DNA of 11,529 nucleotides from Candidatus Aminicenantota bacterium (GCA_016926925.1 JAFGNQ010000078.1:1-11529); one strand, 5' to 3'; positions 1-7,403 are shown, counted from the stretch's first letter. Numbers and translations: made by a program. Notes: generated from the sequence alone by a model not told the origin.

Positions 1-1
1 C

Positions 2-1219
2 AGCCATGCCAAAGCTGCCGGTGTCCCGATTATCGTAGCCATCAACAAAGTCGATAAACCCGAGGCCGATCTGGATAAGACGAAGCAACAGCTTTCCAAG
101 GCAGGCCTTTTGATCGAGGAATGGGGTGGAGATGTCGTTAGTGTGGATATTTCGGCAAAGGAAAAGACGAACCTCGATGACCTTCTGGAAATGATCCTTT
201 TGCTCAGCGATGTTCTGGAAATAAAGGGGGATCCGAATATTCCCGCCCAGGGTGTCATCCTGGAAGCAAGACTGGATGCTCAAAAAGGGCCTCTAGGCAC
301 GGTCCTGATCCAACACGGCACTCTCCGTCAAGGAGAGTCTTACGTATCGGGCATCAGATACGGGAAAGCAAAAGCATTGTTCGATGAGAAAGGCAAAACG
401 CTGAAAAAGGCCGATCTCTCGATGCCGGTGGAAGTTTTGGGGTTCTCCGATGTCCCTGCAGCCGGAGAGTACTTTCAAGTTGTGCCCGATCTTGAAGCTG
501 CGAAAATCATCGCCCAATACCGGATGGCTCAAACCCAAAAGGAGGAAACCTCAAAACCGGAACGTCTCACCTTGGATCAGCTCTTTAAAAAGATTGAAGA
601 AGACGGCATCAAAGAACTCTCTCTGATCATCAAAGGAGACGTGCATGGTTCCGTCGAAGTTCTAGAGGACACCTTGCCGCGGATGAGTACAGATCAAGTT
701 AAAATCAATATCATTCTTTCCGCTGTAGGAAACATCTCCGAATCCGATGTTCTGCTTGCCTCAGCCTCAAACGCCATCATAATCGGCTACAATATCAAGC
801 CCAACCAAACGATTCTGGAAATGGCAAGGGAAGAGAACGTCGAAATACGCAATTATCAAATTATTTACCAGCTCACCGATGACATAAAGAAAGCCATGAC
901 TGGCCTTCTGGATCCCATCATAAAAGAGACATATCTGGGTAAAGCGCGGGTAAAAAAAATCTTTCACATTCCGCGGATAGGATCAATTGCCGGATGTATC
1001 GTAACAAATGGGAAAATCACCCGGAATGCGGAAATCAAAATCATCCGGAACGATGAAATCGTACATAAAGGACGCATATCCTCCCTTAAACACCTCAAGA
1101 ACAACGTCACCGAAGTTTCAAAAGATTATGAATGTGGTATTGCGGTGGAAAAGTTCAACGACATTCAGGAGGGGGATGTTATCGAAGCATACATCACTGA
1201 AAAAGTGAAGCCTCAGTAA
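2..1219 (+). CDS. infB: Translation initiation factor IF-2, C-terminal part (5' end outside window)
   Basis: IF-2 is the GTPase that brings initiator fMet-tRNA to the 30S subunit and promotes 50S joining. The reading frame is open from base 2 and gives about 405 residues, so the N-terminal region and the start of the G domain lie to the left. The G4 motif NKVD is at fragment residues 15-18, followed by the IF-2-typical EEWGGD and the G5-like SAK at residues 51-53. Downstream come domain II (GVILEARLD.. GPLGTVLIQ.GTL), domain III (IIKGDVHGSVEVLEDTL) and the tRNA-binding C-terminal domain (KARVKKIFHIPRIGSIAGC, ending near GDVIEAY). Length and order match the usual C-terminal half, with no frameshift. 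It heads the ylxP-rbfA-nrnA-truB block, as in many bacteria. TTG at 110 is an internal Leu, not the start. Confidence 0.97.
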   Translation, partial: SHAKAAGVPIIVAINKVDKPEADLDKTKQQLSKAGLLIEEWGGDVVSVDISAKEKTNLDDLLEMILLLSDVLEIKGDPNIPAQGVILEARLDAQKGPLGTVLIQHGTLRQGESYVSGIRYGKAKALFDEKGKTLKKADLSMPVEVLGFSDVPAAGEYFQVVPDLEAAKIIAQYRMAQTQKEETSKPERLTLDQLFKKIEEDGIKELSLIIKGDVHGSVEVLEDTLPRMSTDQVKINIILSAVGNISESDVLLASASNAIIIGYNIKPNQTILEMAREENVEIRNYQIIYQLTDDIKKAMTGLLDPIIKETYLGKARVKKIFHIPRIGSIAGCIVTNGKITRNAEIKIIRNDEIVHKGRISSLKHLKNNVTEVSKDYECGIAVEKFNDIQEGDVIEAYITEKVKPQ

Positions 1220-1232
1220 GTCCAAACACGCG

Positions 1233-1523
1233 GTGCATGAGATGATCATCGGCTTTCTCTCATTGGAGATCTACCTCCCTTACTGCCATTCATTGAAGGA
1301 AAAACGCAAGAGGCTTGCCCGCATCAAAGACAGGCTCAGGAAGAAATACAATGTGGCCTGTGCCGAACTCGATTATCACGATAAATGGCAAAGATCAACA
1401 ATAGGATTTGTCTCACTCAACAATCAAAAAAAAATGGTAGAAAAGATTTTTCGTGCTCTCGAGGCCGAAACTCAAGATCTCATAGACGGAGAAATAACCC
1501 GTATCGAGACTCATTTTTATTAG
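1233..1523 (+). CDS. DUF503 / YlxP-like small protein
   Basis: This 96-residue protein belongs by appearance to the DUF503 (YlxP-like) family: an N-terminal strand (IIGFLSLEIYLPYCHSLKEKR), the basic KEKRKRLARIKDRLRKKYNVACAE segment and a C-terminal part ending in ETHFY. Family members are about 90-100 residues, often sit between infB and rbfA as here, and have been linked by context to ribosome maturation; the molecular role is unknown to me. The start is uncertain. GTG at 1233 gives the longest frame and ATG at 1242 (codon 4) is equally possible; neither has a clear Shine-Dalgarno. The gap to infB is only 13 nt, suggesting co-transcription and perhaps translational coupling. Confidence 0.85.
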   Translation: MHEMIIGFLSLEIYLPYCHSLKEKRKRLARIKDRLRKKYNVACAELDYHDKWQRSTIGFVSLNNQKKMVEKIFRALEAETQDLIDGEITRIETHFY

Positions 1524-1590
1524 ATCGGGATCGTCAAATTCACTTTCTCAATTCCATCAGATTCACTTTTCGGTTCTTCATGTCAAAGCT

Positions 1591-1631
1591 GGATTCTCAT
1601 TTTCGGAATGAAATCCCATCTCTCTCGATGG
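1591..1631 (+). other. Two adjacent hairpins in the DUF503-rbfA spacer
   Basis: The first inverted repeat, 1591-1616, pairs GGATT-C-TCATT with AATGAAATCC: ten base pairs with one bulged C and a TTCGG loop. The second, 1616-1631, pairs CCATC with GATGG around TCTCTC. Neither is followed by a T-run on either strand, so neither is a standard intrinsic terminator. They may be an RNA-processing or stability element in the operon transcript, or chance. The rest of the spacer (1524-1727) shows no gene; it contains the direct repeat ATTCACTTT at 1538-1546 and 1561-1569. Confidence 0.4.
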
Positions 1632-1662
1632 AACGGCACCATATGGGAGTCCGGATCGTGGA

Positions 1663-1691
1663 TTGCACCGGGCAAAAAAATGGAGTATACA
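1663..1691 (+). promoter_or_regulatory. Candidate sigma70 promoter for rbfA
   Basis: TTGCAC at 1663-1668 and TATACA at 1686-1691 are separated by exactly 17 nt, each one or two mismatches from the sigma70 consensus. The predicted start near 1698 would give a leader of about 30 nt containing the AGAGGA ribosome binding site (1715-1720) before the rbfA ATG. This would let rbfA-nrnA-truB be expressed independently of infB. Sequence match only. Confidence 0.5.
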
Positions 1692-1727
1692 TAAGGACTT
1701 ACTGAGTTAATCTTAGAGGACATAACT

Positions 1728-2084
1728 ATGAATGAAAACCGCAGACAGAAAAAAGTCGCCAGTCTTATCAAGAACGTGTTGAGTAGGCTTTTATTCGAGG
1801 TTGTTCAAGACCCCAACTCGGGAATCATCTCCATAACCCGGCTGGACATGACTAAAGACCTCAAAACAGCACATGTTTACCTAAGCCTATTCGGTACGGT
1901 TCAAAAAGAACAGGTTTTAAAGAGACTTGACGAAAAAAAAGGATATTTCAGAAAAGTTATTGCCTCTAAAACAAATTTAAAGTATAATCCCATGCTCATT
2001 TTTTTAGAGGACCCTGTAATCGAGTATGAAAGCAAGCTCGATCAAATCATTGATAGTCTCAACAAAAATGAAAAAAGCCGTTGA
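1728..2084 (+). CDS. rbfA: Ribosome-binding factor A
   Basis: RbfA is a late-stage 30S maturation factor with a single KH-like domain. The 118-residue product has the family layout: a basic N-terminal helix (RRQKKVASLIKNVLSRLLFE), a VQDP..GIISITRLDMTKDLKTAHVYLSLFG core, then the helix and strand VIASKTNLKYNPMLIFLEDPVIEYESKLDQII. Length is normal. The start is supported by AGAGGA at 1715-1720, seven nt before ATG. The gene follows infB/ylxP in the conserved order and its 3' end overlaps the next gene, suggesting translational coupling. An internal promoter candidate sits upstream. Confidence 0.93.
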   Translation: MNENRRQKKVASLIKNVLSRLLFEVVQDPNSGIISITRLDMTKDLKTAHVYLSLFGTVQKEQVLKRLDEKKGYFRKVIASKTNLKYNPMLIFLEDPVIEYESKLDQIIDSLNKNEKSR

Positions 2085-3072
2085 CCAGATTGCACAAAAA
2101 TTTCTCGAAAGCCGGAGAATCGCCGTCACTTCGCATTTAAGGCCGGATGGAGATTCTATCTGTACAGGACTTGCCCTCTATTTCATGGGAAAAAGCCTTG
2201 GAAAAGAAATTGCGGTTATCAATAAAGACAGAACGCCCATTCCATTCAACCATTTTCCGGATATGGAAAATATCACAATCGGCTTGATTCCTGCCGACCA
2301 ATTCGACACAGTCATCCTCCTCGAGTGTGCCAATGTCTCAAGGTCCGGACAATCTCATCTCAAAGACATTTTCACAATCAATATTGACCACCATCATTCC
2401 AATGACTACTACGCGGATATCAATTGGGTGGATCCTGATGCGCCGGCTGTCGCTTGTATGGCCTATGAGCTCGCGAATAAACTCGGAATAGATTTTACGC
2501 CTCAAATTTCCAATCATCTCTATTGCGGCATCGTTTCGGACACGGGCTCCTTCCAGTTTTCCAATACAAAGGCGCAGGCCTTTGAGCTCTCTTATAAGTT
2601 GACCCTCCACGGAGCCAGCCCGATCAAGATCTCAGAGCTCCTGTTCAACAATAACTCCCCGGAAAAAATCAAGCTTCTCGGCAGAGTCCTGGCTACTCTC
2701 AAGATGAACGAAAAAGGTACGATTGCCATCATCACCATGTTCAAGAAAGATATGGCGGAATTGAACCTCAAAGAGATAGATACAGAGGACATCACGACTC
2801 AGGCCAGATCTATCAGAGGAGTTGAAATAGTTTTGTTTTTCAAGGAAATCGAAAAGGATAAATTTCGTGTAAGCCTGAGATCCAAAGGAGCTGCGAATTC
2901 GGCAATGGTGGCCGAACACTTCGGAGGCGGAGGCCATGTGCATGCGGCGGGCTTCACCGCTACCGGCCCATACGAACAGCTCGTAGAAACAATACCTCAA
3001 ACCGTAGAAAAGCTGATAACAAAACTCTCAGGGATTTCTTCCAGCCAATCCGGAGAAATTCAAAAGACCTGA
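2068..3072 (+). CDS. nrnA: DHH/DHHA1 phosphoesterase, NrnA-like (nano-RNA / pAp / cyclic-dinucleotide hydrolase)
   Basis: This 334-residue protein of the bifunctional oligoribonuclease / pAp phosphatase family shows DHH motif I SHLRPDGDS (residues 22-30, metal ligands D27 and D29), motif III DHH at 107-109 within IDHHHSND, and the DHHA1 substrate-binding motif GGGGHVHAAG at 286-295. Motif II reads LLECAN, with Glu86 where many members have Asp. Family members degrade 2-5-nt RNAs, pAp or linear cyclic-dinucleotide products using Mn2+; which substrate applies here cannot be read from sequence. I chose ATG at 2068 because MKKAVDQIAQKF.. matches family N termini. An upstream in-frame ATG at 2026 would add 14 residues but its nearest GA-rich site is too far away. 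It overlaps rbfA by 17 nt. Confidence 0.88.
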   Translation: MKKAVDQIAQKFLESRRIAVTSHLRPDGDSICTGLALYFMGKSLGKEIAVINKDRTPIPFNHFPDMENITIGLIPADQFDTVILLECANVSRSGQSHLKDIFTINIDHHHSNDYYADINWVDPDAPAVACMAYELANKLGIDFTPQISNHLYCGIVSDTGSFQFSNTKAQAFELSYKLTLHGASPIKISELLFNNNSPEKIKLLGRVLATLKMNEKGTIAIITMFKKDMAELNLKEIDTEDITTQARSIRGVEIVLFFKEIEKDKFRVSLRSKGAANSAMVAEHFGGGGHVHAAGFTATGPYEQLVETIPQTVEKLITKLSGISSSQSGEIQKT

Positions 3073-3090
3073 TCCAGCTGGAATATTCAT

Positions 3091-4029
3091 ATGGATGGGA
3101 TTATCCTTGTCCAGAAACCTCCCCAAATTACCTCGCACGATGTTGTCGACAGAATAAGGCATATCCTGAATATGAAAAAGGTCGGGCACTTCGGAACACT
3201 GGACCCTTTAGCCACGGGTTTGCTGATGATCGCCGTGGGCAAGGCGACCCGACTTTTTCCCTTTTTTCAAAAACTCGACAAAACTTACAGAGGATGCCTT
3301 CGCTTCGGCTTTGCCACGGATACCTATGACTCGGAAGGAATGCCGATCACTGCCGAATCAAAAGACTATCCCACACGAACAGATATCCAGAACGCAATGA
3401 GTGCGTTTAAAGGAGAAATCGACCAAATCCCACCCGCCTACTCTGCAAAAAAACACAAAGGGAAACGCCTCTATACACTGGCAAGGGAGAACAGGAAGAT
3501 CGATATCAAGCCTTCGAAGGTGGTGATCTATTCCTTTGATCTGTTGGGCTACAAACCCCCTTTCCTTGATTTCGAAGTCCGCTGTTCTTCAGGAACATAC
3601 ATCCGTTCAATAGCGCATGACCTCGGGCAGAGACTGGGGTGTGGTGCCCATCTTACTAAATTGGAACGAACGGAGATGGGTCGGTTCAAATCGGAAAGAA
3701 GCCACACCCTAAAAAAGCTCGAAAAGCTTACCGGTGAGAGAAAAACAGAGAAATTTCTTCTTCCGTTGGAGGGAATCCTCGATGAATTTCCCAAAATCGT
3801 TCTCGATGAAAATGGAAGAACCCTGGCAAAAAACGGCAACATGATTTCAGCTGCGCACATCCAAACTATCATTCATCAAGATAACCCCGACACAGATTTC
3901 AAAACCTTTGGCGATATCTATCGCTTGTTCGGTCCTGACGGAAAACTCATCGCATTCGCCAAAAAACACCCGAAAAAACCGGGACTTCACCCTTATTTGG
4001 TCATTGACACCGAAGTCCCTGATGAGTAA
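3091..4029 (+). CDS. truB: tRNA pseudouridine(55) synthase TruB
   Basis: TruB isomerises U55 in the T-loop of elongator tRNAs. The 312-residue protein opens with the family signature DGIILVQKPPQITSHDVV and carries the catalytic motif GHFGTLDPLATG with the catalytic Asp at residue 38. Other landmarks are KTYRGCLRFGFATDTYD, the QIPPAYSAKK.GKRLY block and CSSGTYIRSIAHDLG near the middle. The C-terminal 80 or so residues (from about IVLDENGR to PYLVIDT) look like the usual TruB C-terminal PUA-like domain. Phe in GHFGT replaces the more common Thr or Gly and should be harmless. It begins 18 nt after nrnA with only a weak ribosome binding site, consistent with operon expression. Confidence 0.95.
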   Translation: MDGIILVQKPPQITSHDVVDRIRHILNMKKVGHFGTLDPLATGLLMIAVGKATRLFPFFQKLDKTYRGCLRFGFATDTYDSEGMPITAESKDYPTRTDIQNAMSAFKGEIDQIPPAYSAKKHKGKRLYTLARENRKIDIKPSKVVIYSFDLLGYKPPFLDFEVRCSSGTYIRSIAHDLGQRLGCGAHLTKLERTEMGRFKSERSHTLKKLEKLTGERKTEKFLLPLEGILDEFPKIVLDENGRTLAKNGNMISAAHIQTIIHQDNPDTDFKTFGDIYRLFGPDGKLIAFAKKHPKKPGLHPYLVIDTEVPDE

Positions 4030-4041
4030 AGTAGGAGAAAT

Positions 4042-5514
4042 ATGAAAAGCAAAGAAACCTTCGCTTCCCGATGGGGTATCATATTTGCCGGCCTGGGAAT
4101 GGCCGTGGGAACAGGCAATATCTGGAGATTCCCGCGCATCGTATCCCAACAAGGCGGAGGCGCATTTATCATTGCTTGGCTTATTTTTTTATTCTTATGG
4201 TCGATCCCTGTTCTGACGATCGAATTTTCCTTCGGCAAAAAGACACGCCAGGGTGTTATCGGAGCATTTCGCGATATCGTCGGGGAAAAGATGACCTGGA
4301 TGGGAACTTTCGTTGCCTTTGTCGGTTCGGCCATAATGTTCTACTACTCTGTAGTTACAGGATGGTGCATCAAGTACTTTTTTGCTACGATATTCCAAAA
4401 CGTAATCAACAAGGAATCCATTACATTCTGGCGATCTTTCACATCCGGATGGGAGCCGGTGCTTTTTCTTATCCTGGCCGTCGGGATAGGAGTCATCATC
4501 GTTTATTCCGGAGTAGTCAAAGGGATCGAGAGAGCCAACAAGATTCTCATCCCGTCTCTCTTTTTGCTCCTGATCGTCGCATGCGTACGGGCGTTGACAC
4601 TTCCCAATGCACTCCACGGCCTGAACTTTATCTTTGCCCCCAATCTTTCCAAACTGGCCGATTATAAGCTCTGGCTGGACGCCCTTACTCAATCAGCATG
4701 GTCAACAGGCGCAGCTTGGGGCCTTCTTCTTACCTACGCCGTCTATTCCCACAAAAAAGAGAGCCCGGTGCTGACAGCCACGACTATTGGCTTTGGAGAT
4801 TACATCGCATCTCTCCTGGCCGCATGTGCTGTCATCCCCACCGTTTTTTCAGTCTTCTCGACACAGGAGTATTCCCAGCAAAAAGTCATGGAGGTTATGA
4901 AAGCCGACAACCAAGGGTTGACATTCATCTGGATGCCAAAGTTGTTCGCCAATATTCCTGGAAGTTCCTTTTTCCTAGCCCTTTTCTTCCTTGCGCTCAC
5001 TTTTGCCGCTTTCTCCTCCCTGATAGCCATGATTGAGCTCATAACCCGCATCTTCATGGATGCCGGTTTGGCTCGGAAAAAAGCCGTGCTCTATGTCGGG
5101 GCAATCGGCATTGTTTTAGGGCTGCCCTCCGCCATAAGCCTGAGTATTTTCACCAACCAAGATTGGGTTTGGGGCTTGGGTTTGATTATGAGCGGTTTCT
5201 TTTTTACCGTTGCGGTGCTAAAAGTCGGGCCAAAGAAATTTCGCAGGGAAATTATATCTATGCCGGAGCATGGCATCAGAGTGGGGCGATGGTTCGATGT
5301 CATCGTTGTCGTCTTTCTTCCTCTTCAATTCCTGGCCACGATTCTTTGGTGGTTCTGGCAGAGCTATTCCGCCGACCCAAAAAACTGGCTTAATGTCTTT
5401 TCCACATCATCCGTCGGAACCGTCATCTTTCAATGGGGAGTGGCCATAGCGGTTTTTATTCTTCTCAACAAAATCATTTCCAGACGCTTGGGGCAAGGGG
5501 CAAATGACACTTGA
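4042..5514 (+). CDS. Na+-dependent NSS/SNF family amino-acid transporter
   Basis: A 490-residue, very hydrophobic inner-membrane symporter of the neurotransmitter:sodium symporter fold (LeuT-type). The TM1 signature GLGMAVGTGNIWRFP (residues 17-31) aligns with the Na+- and substrate-binding stretch of LeuT, followed by QGGGAF. TM6 is recognisable in AWSTGAAWGLLLTYAVYSHKKE. Asp253 in GFGDY lies roughly where Cl--independent bacterial members carry an acidic residue; this is an inference from eye alignment. Eleven or twelve helices are likely. The substrate is unknown, but the overlapping small gene downstream points to a methionine/alanine-type two-component NSS importer. AGGAGA at 4033-4038 precedes ATG, and the gene is 12 nt after truB, so it is probably in the same operon. 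Confidence 0.92.
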   Translation: MKSKETFASRWGIIFAGLGMAVGTGNIWRFPRIVSQQGGGAFIIAWLIFLFLWSIPVLTIEFSFGKKTRQGVIGAFRDIVGEKMTWMGTFVAFVGSAIMFYYSVVTGWCIKYFFATIFQNVINKESITFWRSFTSGWEPVLFLILAVGIGVIIVYSGVVKGIERANKILIPSLFLLLIVACVRALTLPNALHGLNFIFAPNLSKLADYKLWLDALTQSAWSTGAAWGLLLTYAVYSHKKESPVLTATTIGFGDYIASLLAACAVIPTVFSVFSTQEYSQQKVMEVMKADNQGLTFIWMPKLFANIPGSSFFLALFFLALTFAAFSSLIAMIELITRIFMDAGLARKKAVLYVGAIGIVLGLPSAISLSIFTNQDWVWGLGLIMSGFFFTVAVLKVGPKKFRREIISMPEHGIRVGRWFDVIVVVFLPLQFLATILWWFWQSYSADPKNWLNVFSTSSVGTVIFQWGVAIAVFILLNKIISRRLGQGANDT

Positions 5515-5599
5515 AACTCTTCTTTTTATGATCTTTGTCTTTTCTCTTTGTATCGGAGGCTTTCTTTTCTCCATTTACCGCGGTTTCAAGAAAAAATAA
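5504..5599 (+). CDS. MetS-like small subunit of an NSS transporter (31 aa)
   Basis: A 31-codon frame starts at ATG 5504, overlaps the transporter stop by 11 nt and ends at TAA 5597-5599. It encodes a single membrane helix: a short N terminus (MTLE), a hydrophobic core of about 20 residues including IGGF, then a basic tail (YRGFKKK). AAGGGG lies three nt before ATG. Methionine/alanine-type NSS importers (MetP/MetS of Corynebacterium is the named example) have a required small single-helix subunit encoded directly downstream with this topology. I therefore infer the partner subunit of the preceding transporter. Position, overlap and topology are seen; the function is by analogy. Confidence 0.72.
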   Translation: MTLETLLFMIFVFSLCIGGFLFSIYRGFKKK

Positions 5600-5947
5600 A
5601 AACCTGCCGCTGGCCATAGAGTCTTATCCATCTCCAGACATATCCCGATGATTTGTATATGCGGATTTGGGAGCCTTGCATATCCGTATCCGTTATAGAG
5701 CTGTCGAGATCGGTAAGAATAGCGAAGCATTGTCCATATGTGTCGTACAGTAGTCTAGGCAGAGAGCGATTGCAGGTCACAGCCCGTTAGAATCGCAAGG
5801 GGAGGATGGAAAAGACTTCGACGAAAACGAACTGTGAAGGGCTCTTGTTCCTGCCATTCGATTTGCGCCCATTAGGGGAATGGAAATGCATCCCATAGGG
5901 AAACAAGTCTTGAATTTTAGCTTAAGGTATTGTATTTTAGGAAGAAC
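5600..5947. other. 348-nt gene-free region with several small inverted repeats
   Basis: No coding frame here is convincing. Inverted repeats on the + strand are ATGCGGAT / ATCCGTAT (5659-5666 with 5682-5689, one wobble), GCGATT / AATCGC (5766-5771 with 5791-5796) and CCATTC / GAATGG (5854-5859 with 5878-5883), plus two CCC-A/T-GGG mini-hairpins at 5868-5877 and 5892-5900. No T-run follows any of them, so I see no intrinsic terminator for the truB-transporter operon. I looked for signatures of tRNA, tmRNA, RNase P, SRP RNA and common riboswitches and recognised none. It may hold an unrecognised structured RNA, a 5' leader for the DUF507 genes, or a decayed gene. Confidence 0.4.
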
Positions 5948-6226
5948 ATGCGGTTAAGTAAAGTTCAAATCGAGCACATGGCCTTCATCATAGTGCGCAA
6001 TCTTCTTAAAGAAGAAAAAATTATCTCCGAGAACAAAAGCAGCCTCATCACAGGAATAACGGAGCTCATCACAGAGGAATTCCACAAAGAAGACAAGCTC
6101 GATCAGGAAGTCAGAGAAATACTCAACAAGCATATGGAAAAGATCCGGAAAGAAAACATCGAGTACCAGACAATGTTTCGAATGATCAAGACCAAGCTGG
6201 CTAAAGAAAGGAATATCGTCCTGTGA
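5948..6226 (+). CDS. DUF507 family protein (first copy)
   Basis: A 92-residue charged, mainly helical protein that begins MRLSKVQIEHMAF, close to the MRLS..KI..LA start typical of DUF507. The middle is a helical stretch rich in Glu and Lys (EEFHKEDKLDQEVREILNKHMEKI). Function is unknown to me; the family is found mainly in Aquificota, deltaproteobacterial lineages and Acidobacteriota-like groups, as one- or two-domain proteins. I chose ATG 5948 with AGGAAG at 5939-5944 rather than the in-frame TTG at 5930, because the MRLS start matches the family. Its stop overlaps the start of the second copy (GTGA), so the two are translationally coupled. This copy looks the more divergent of the two. Confidence 0.75.
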   Translation: MRLSKVQIEHMAFIIVRNLLKEEKIISENKSSLITGITELITEEFHKEDKLDQEVREILNKHMEKIRKENIEYQTMFRMIKTKLAKERNIVL

Positions 6227-6510
6227 GTCTCCGACTATCAAGAGAAAAAATAAACTTTTTGGCTCGCCAGATTCTCAACCTGCTCTTTGAGAACGACGAA
6301 ATAGAGTTCCTCGACGAATCGAATGAAATTCGGTTAACCGTTGTCAAAAGCATCGAAGAAGAAATGAAACTGTATGAGATGATCAATAAGCGAGCCATCG
6401 AAAAAATAGAATCTCAAAAAAAACCGATAAAAGAAGGCAGCCGGGAGTGGGAGATTCTCTACCGCAAATACTACAACGACGAAATTGCCAAACTCAGCAA
6501 ATTTTTCTGA
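6223..6510 (+). CDS. DUF507 family protein (second copy)
   Basis: A 95-residue protein starting at GTG 6223 inside the overlap GTGA with the preceding gene, with AAAGGA at 6207-6212. It begins MSLRLSREKINFLARQIL and ends with the DUF507-typical block EGSREWEILYRKYYNDEIAKL. It is paralogous to the first copy: both begin with RLS..(K/Q)I, and both have acidic/basic helices of similar length. Two adjacent single-domain genes resemble a split version of the two-domain DUF507 proteins known from Aquificota (family knowledge), suggesting a heterodimer; that is inference. It converges on rfbD with only 19 nt between the stops and no clear terminator. Confidence 0.82.
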   Translation: MSLRLSREKINFLARQILNLLFENDEIEFLDESNEIRLTVVKSIEEEMKLYEMINKRAIEKIESQKKPIKEGSREWEILYRKYYNDEIAKLSKFF

Positions 6511-6529
6511 TAGATCTCCCAGTGTAGAA

Positions 6530-7390
6530 CTAGGGCTTGGTGTTTTTTGAGAAAAGATATCCCCTAAGCGCATCCTTCCAGTGAGAAAATGGGCTCAGTC
6601 CTATCTTTTTCGCGTTCTTATTCTCCAGAACTGAATAGGGAGGCCTCCTAGCTTTCGCTCCATACGAAGCGGTCCCAACGGCTTCCAACCGGACTTGGAG
6701 ACTCATTAAAGCAAAGATCTCTTTTGCAAAATCGTACCAAGTGCATTGGCCTTCATTCGTCAGATGAAAAAGCCCGAAGTGATCGGTCTTGATCAATTCT
6801 CCGATTTTTTGGGCCAATTCGGCTGTAGCAGTGGGTGTCACCCATTGATCATTCACGACACCAATCACCTCTCCTCGTCGGCCGCAAGCAACCATCGTAT
6901 CCACGAAGTTGGAACCTTTTCCCCAACATCCGGCTTCACCGTAAAGACCGCAGGTGCGGATCAGAAAATAACGCTCTAAAAGATTGCGGACAAAGTACTC
7001 TCCTGCAAGTTTTGAGACGGCATAGGCATTCAAAGGATTGGGCACATCATCTTCACTATAAGGGATCCTCTTTTTCCCGTCGAAAACATAGTCTGTGCTG
7101 AAATGGACCAAGATGGAATTCAGACTTTGACAGATCAAAGCCAACTCTCGGACAGCAAGGGCATTGACCTCGAACGATTTCCGTGGATTGTCCTCACATT
7201 CATCAACTCTGTGATAAGCTGCCGTATTGATGATAATATCCGGAGATATACGGGAAAGAACGTTTTGCGTCTCTTTTGTTTTTGTTATATCGAAATCAGG
7301 ATAGAAAAGTTGGATGAGATCCGCCTTGTTTAAAGACCTGGCGAGATCTGTCCCCAGCTGCCCATCAGCTCCGATAAGTGCGATTTTCAT
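6530..7390 (-). CDS. rfbD: dTDP-4-dehydrorhamnose reductase (RmlD/RfbD)
   Basis: RmlD catalyses the NAD(P)H-dependent last step of dTDP-L-rhamnose synthesis, supplying rhamnose for surface polysaccharide. The 286-residue extended short-chain dehydrogenase has the Rossmann motif GADGQLG (7-13), NTAAYHRVDECE (55-66), STDYVFDG (98-105) and the catalytic Tyr123 and Lys127 in YAVSK. Later family blocks are RTCGLYG, NDQWVTPTATAELA, GLFHLTNEGQCTWYDFA and the C-terminal RPPYSVLEN. Length is normal. The rmlA, rmlB and rmlC genes are not in the window. Only about 20 nt separate the start from an upstream terminator, so its promoter is unclear. The ribosome binding site is weak. Confidence 0.93.
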   Translation of the reverse strand: MKIALIGADGQLGTDLARSLNKADLIQLFYPDFDITKTKETQNVLSRISPDIIINTAAYHRVDECEDNPRKSFEVNALAVRELALICQSLNSILVHFSTDYVFDGKKRIPYSEDDVPNPLNAYAVSKLAGEYFVRNLLERYFLIRTCGLYGEAGCWGKGSNFVDTMVACGRRGEVIGVVNDQWVTPTATAELAQKIGELIKTDHFGLFHLTNEGQCTWYDFAKEIFALMSLQVRLEAVGTASYGAKARRPPYSVLENKNAKKIGLSPFSHWKDALRGYLFSKNTKP

Positions 7391-7403
7391 CTTAGCTCAA
7401 ACA

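Noticed and set aside
1385..1705. 106-codon + frame across the end of DUF503 and the spacer
   Set aside because: Its first half is the out-of-frame shadow of the DUF503 gene and the product is low-quality, rich in Arg and Ser; no family resemblance.
5586..5780. Minus-strand frame of 64 codons in the long intergenic region
   Set aside because: Needs a GTG start without a ribosome binding site, has unremarkable composition and no recognisable motif; likely a chance frame.
5810..5835. tmRNA-like start (AAGACTTCGACGAAAAC)
   Set aside because: Only the TTCGAC core resembles tmRNA; there is no matching 3' acceptor stem, T-arm or tag reading frame nearby.
5910..5938. TTGAAT-17-TATTTT promoter before the first DUF507 gene
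   Set aside because: Transcription would start around 5945, inside or after the ribosome binding site, giving a nearly leaderless RNA; the -10 is also weak. Not listed as a feature.
6746..7333. Several + strand frames of 76-88 codons opposite rfbD
   Set aside because: They lie fully antisense to a clear rfbD gene and show no family features.
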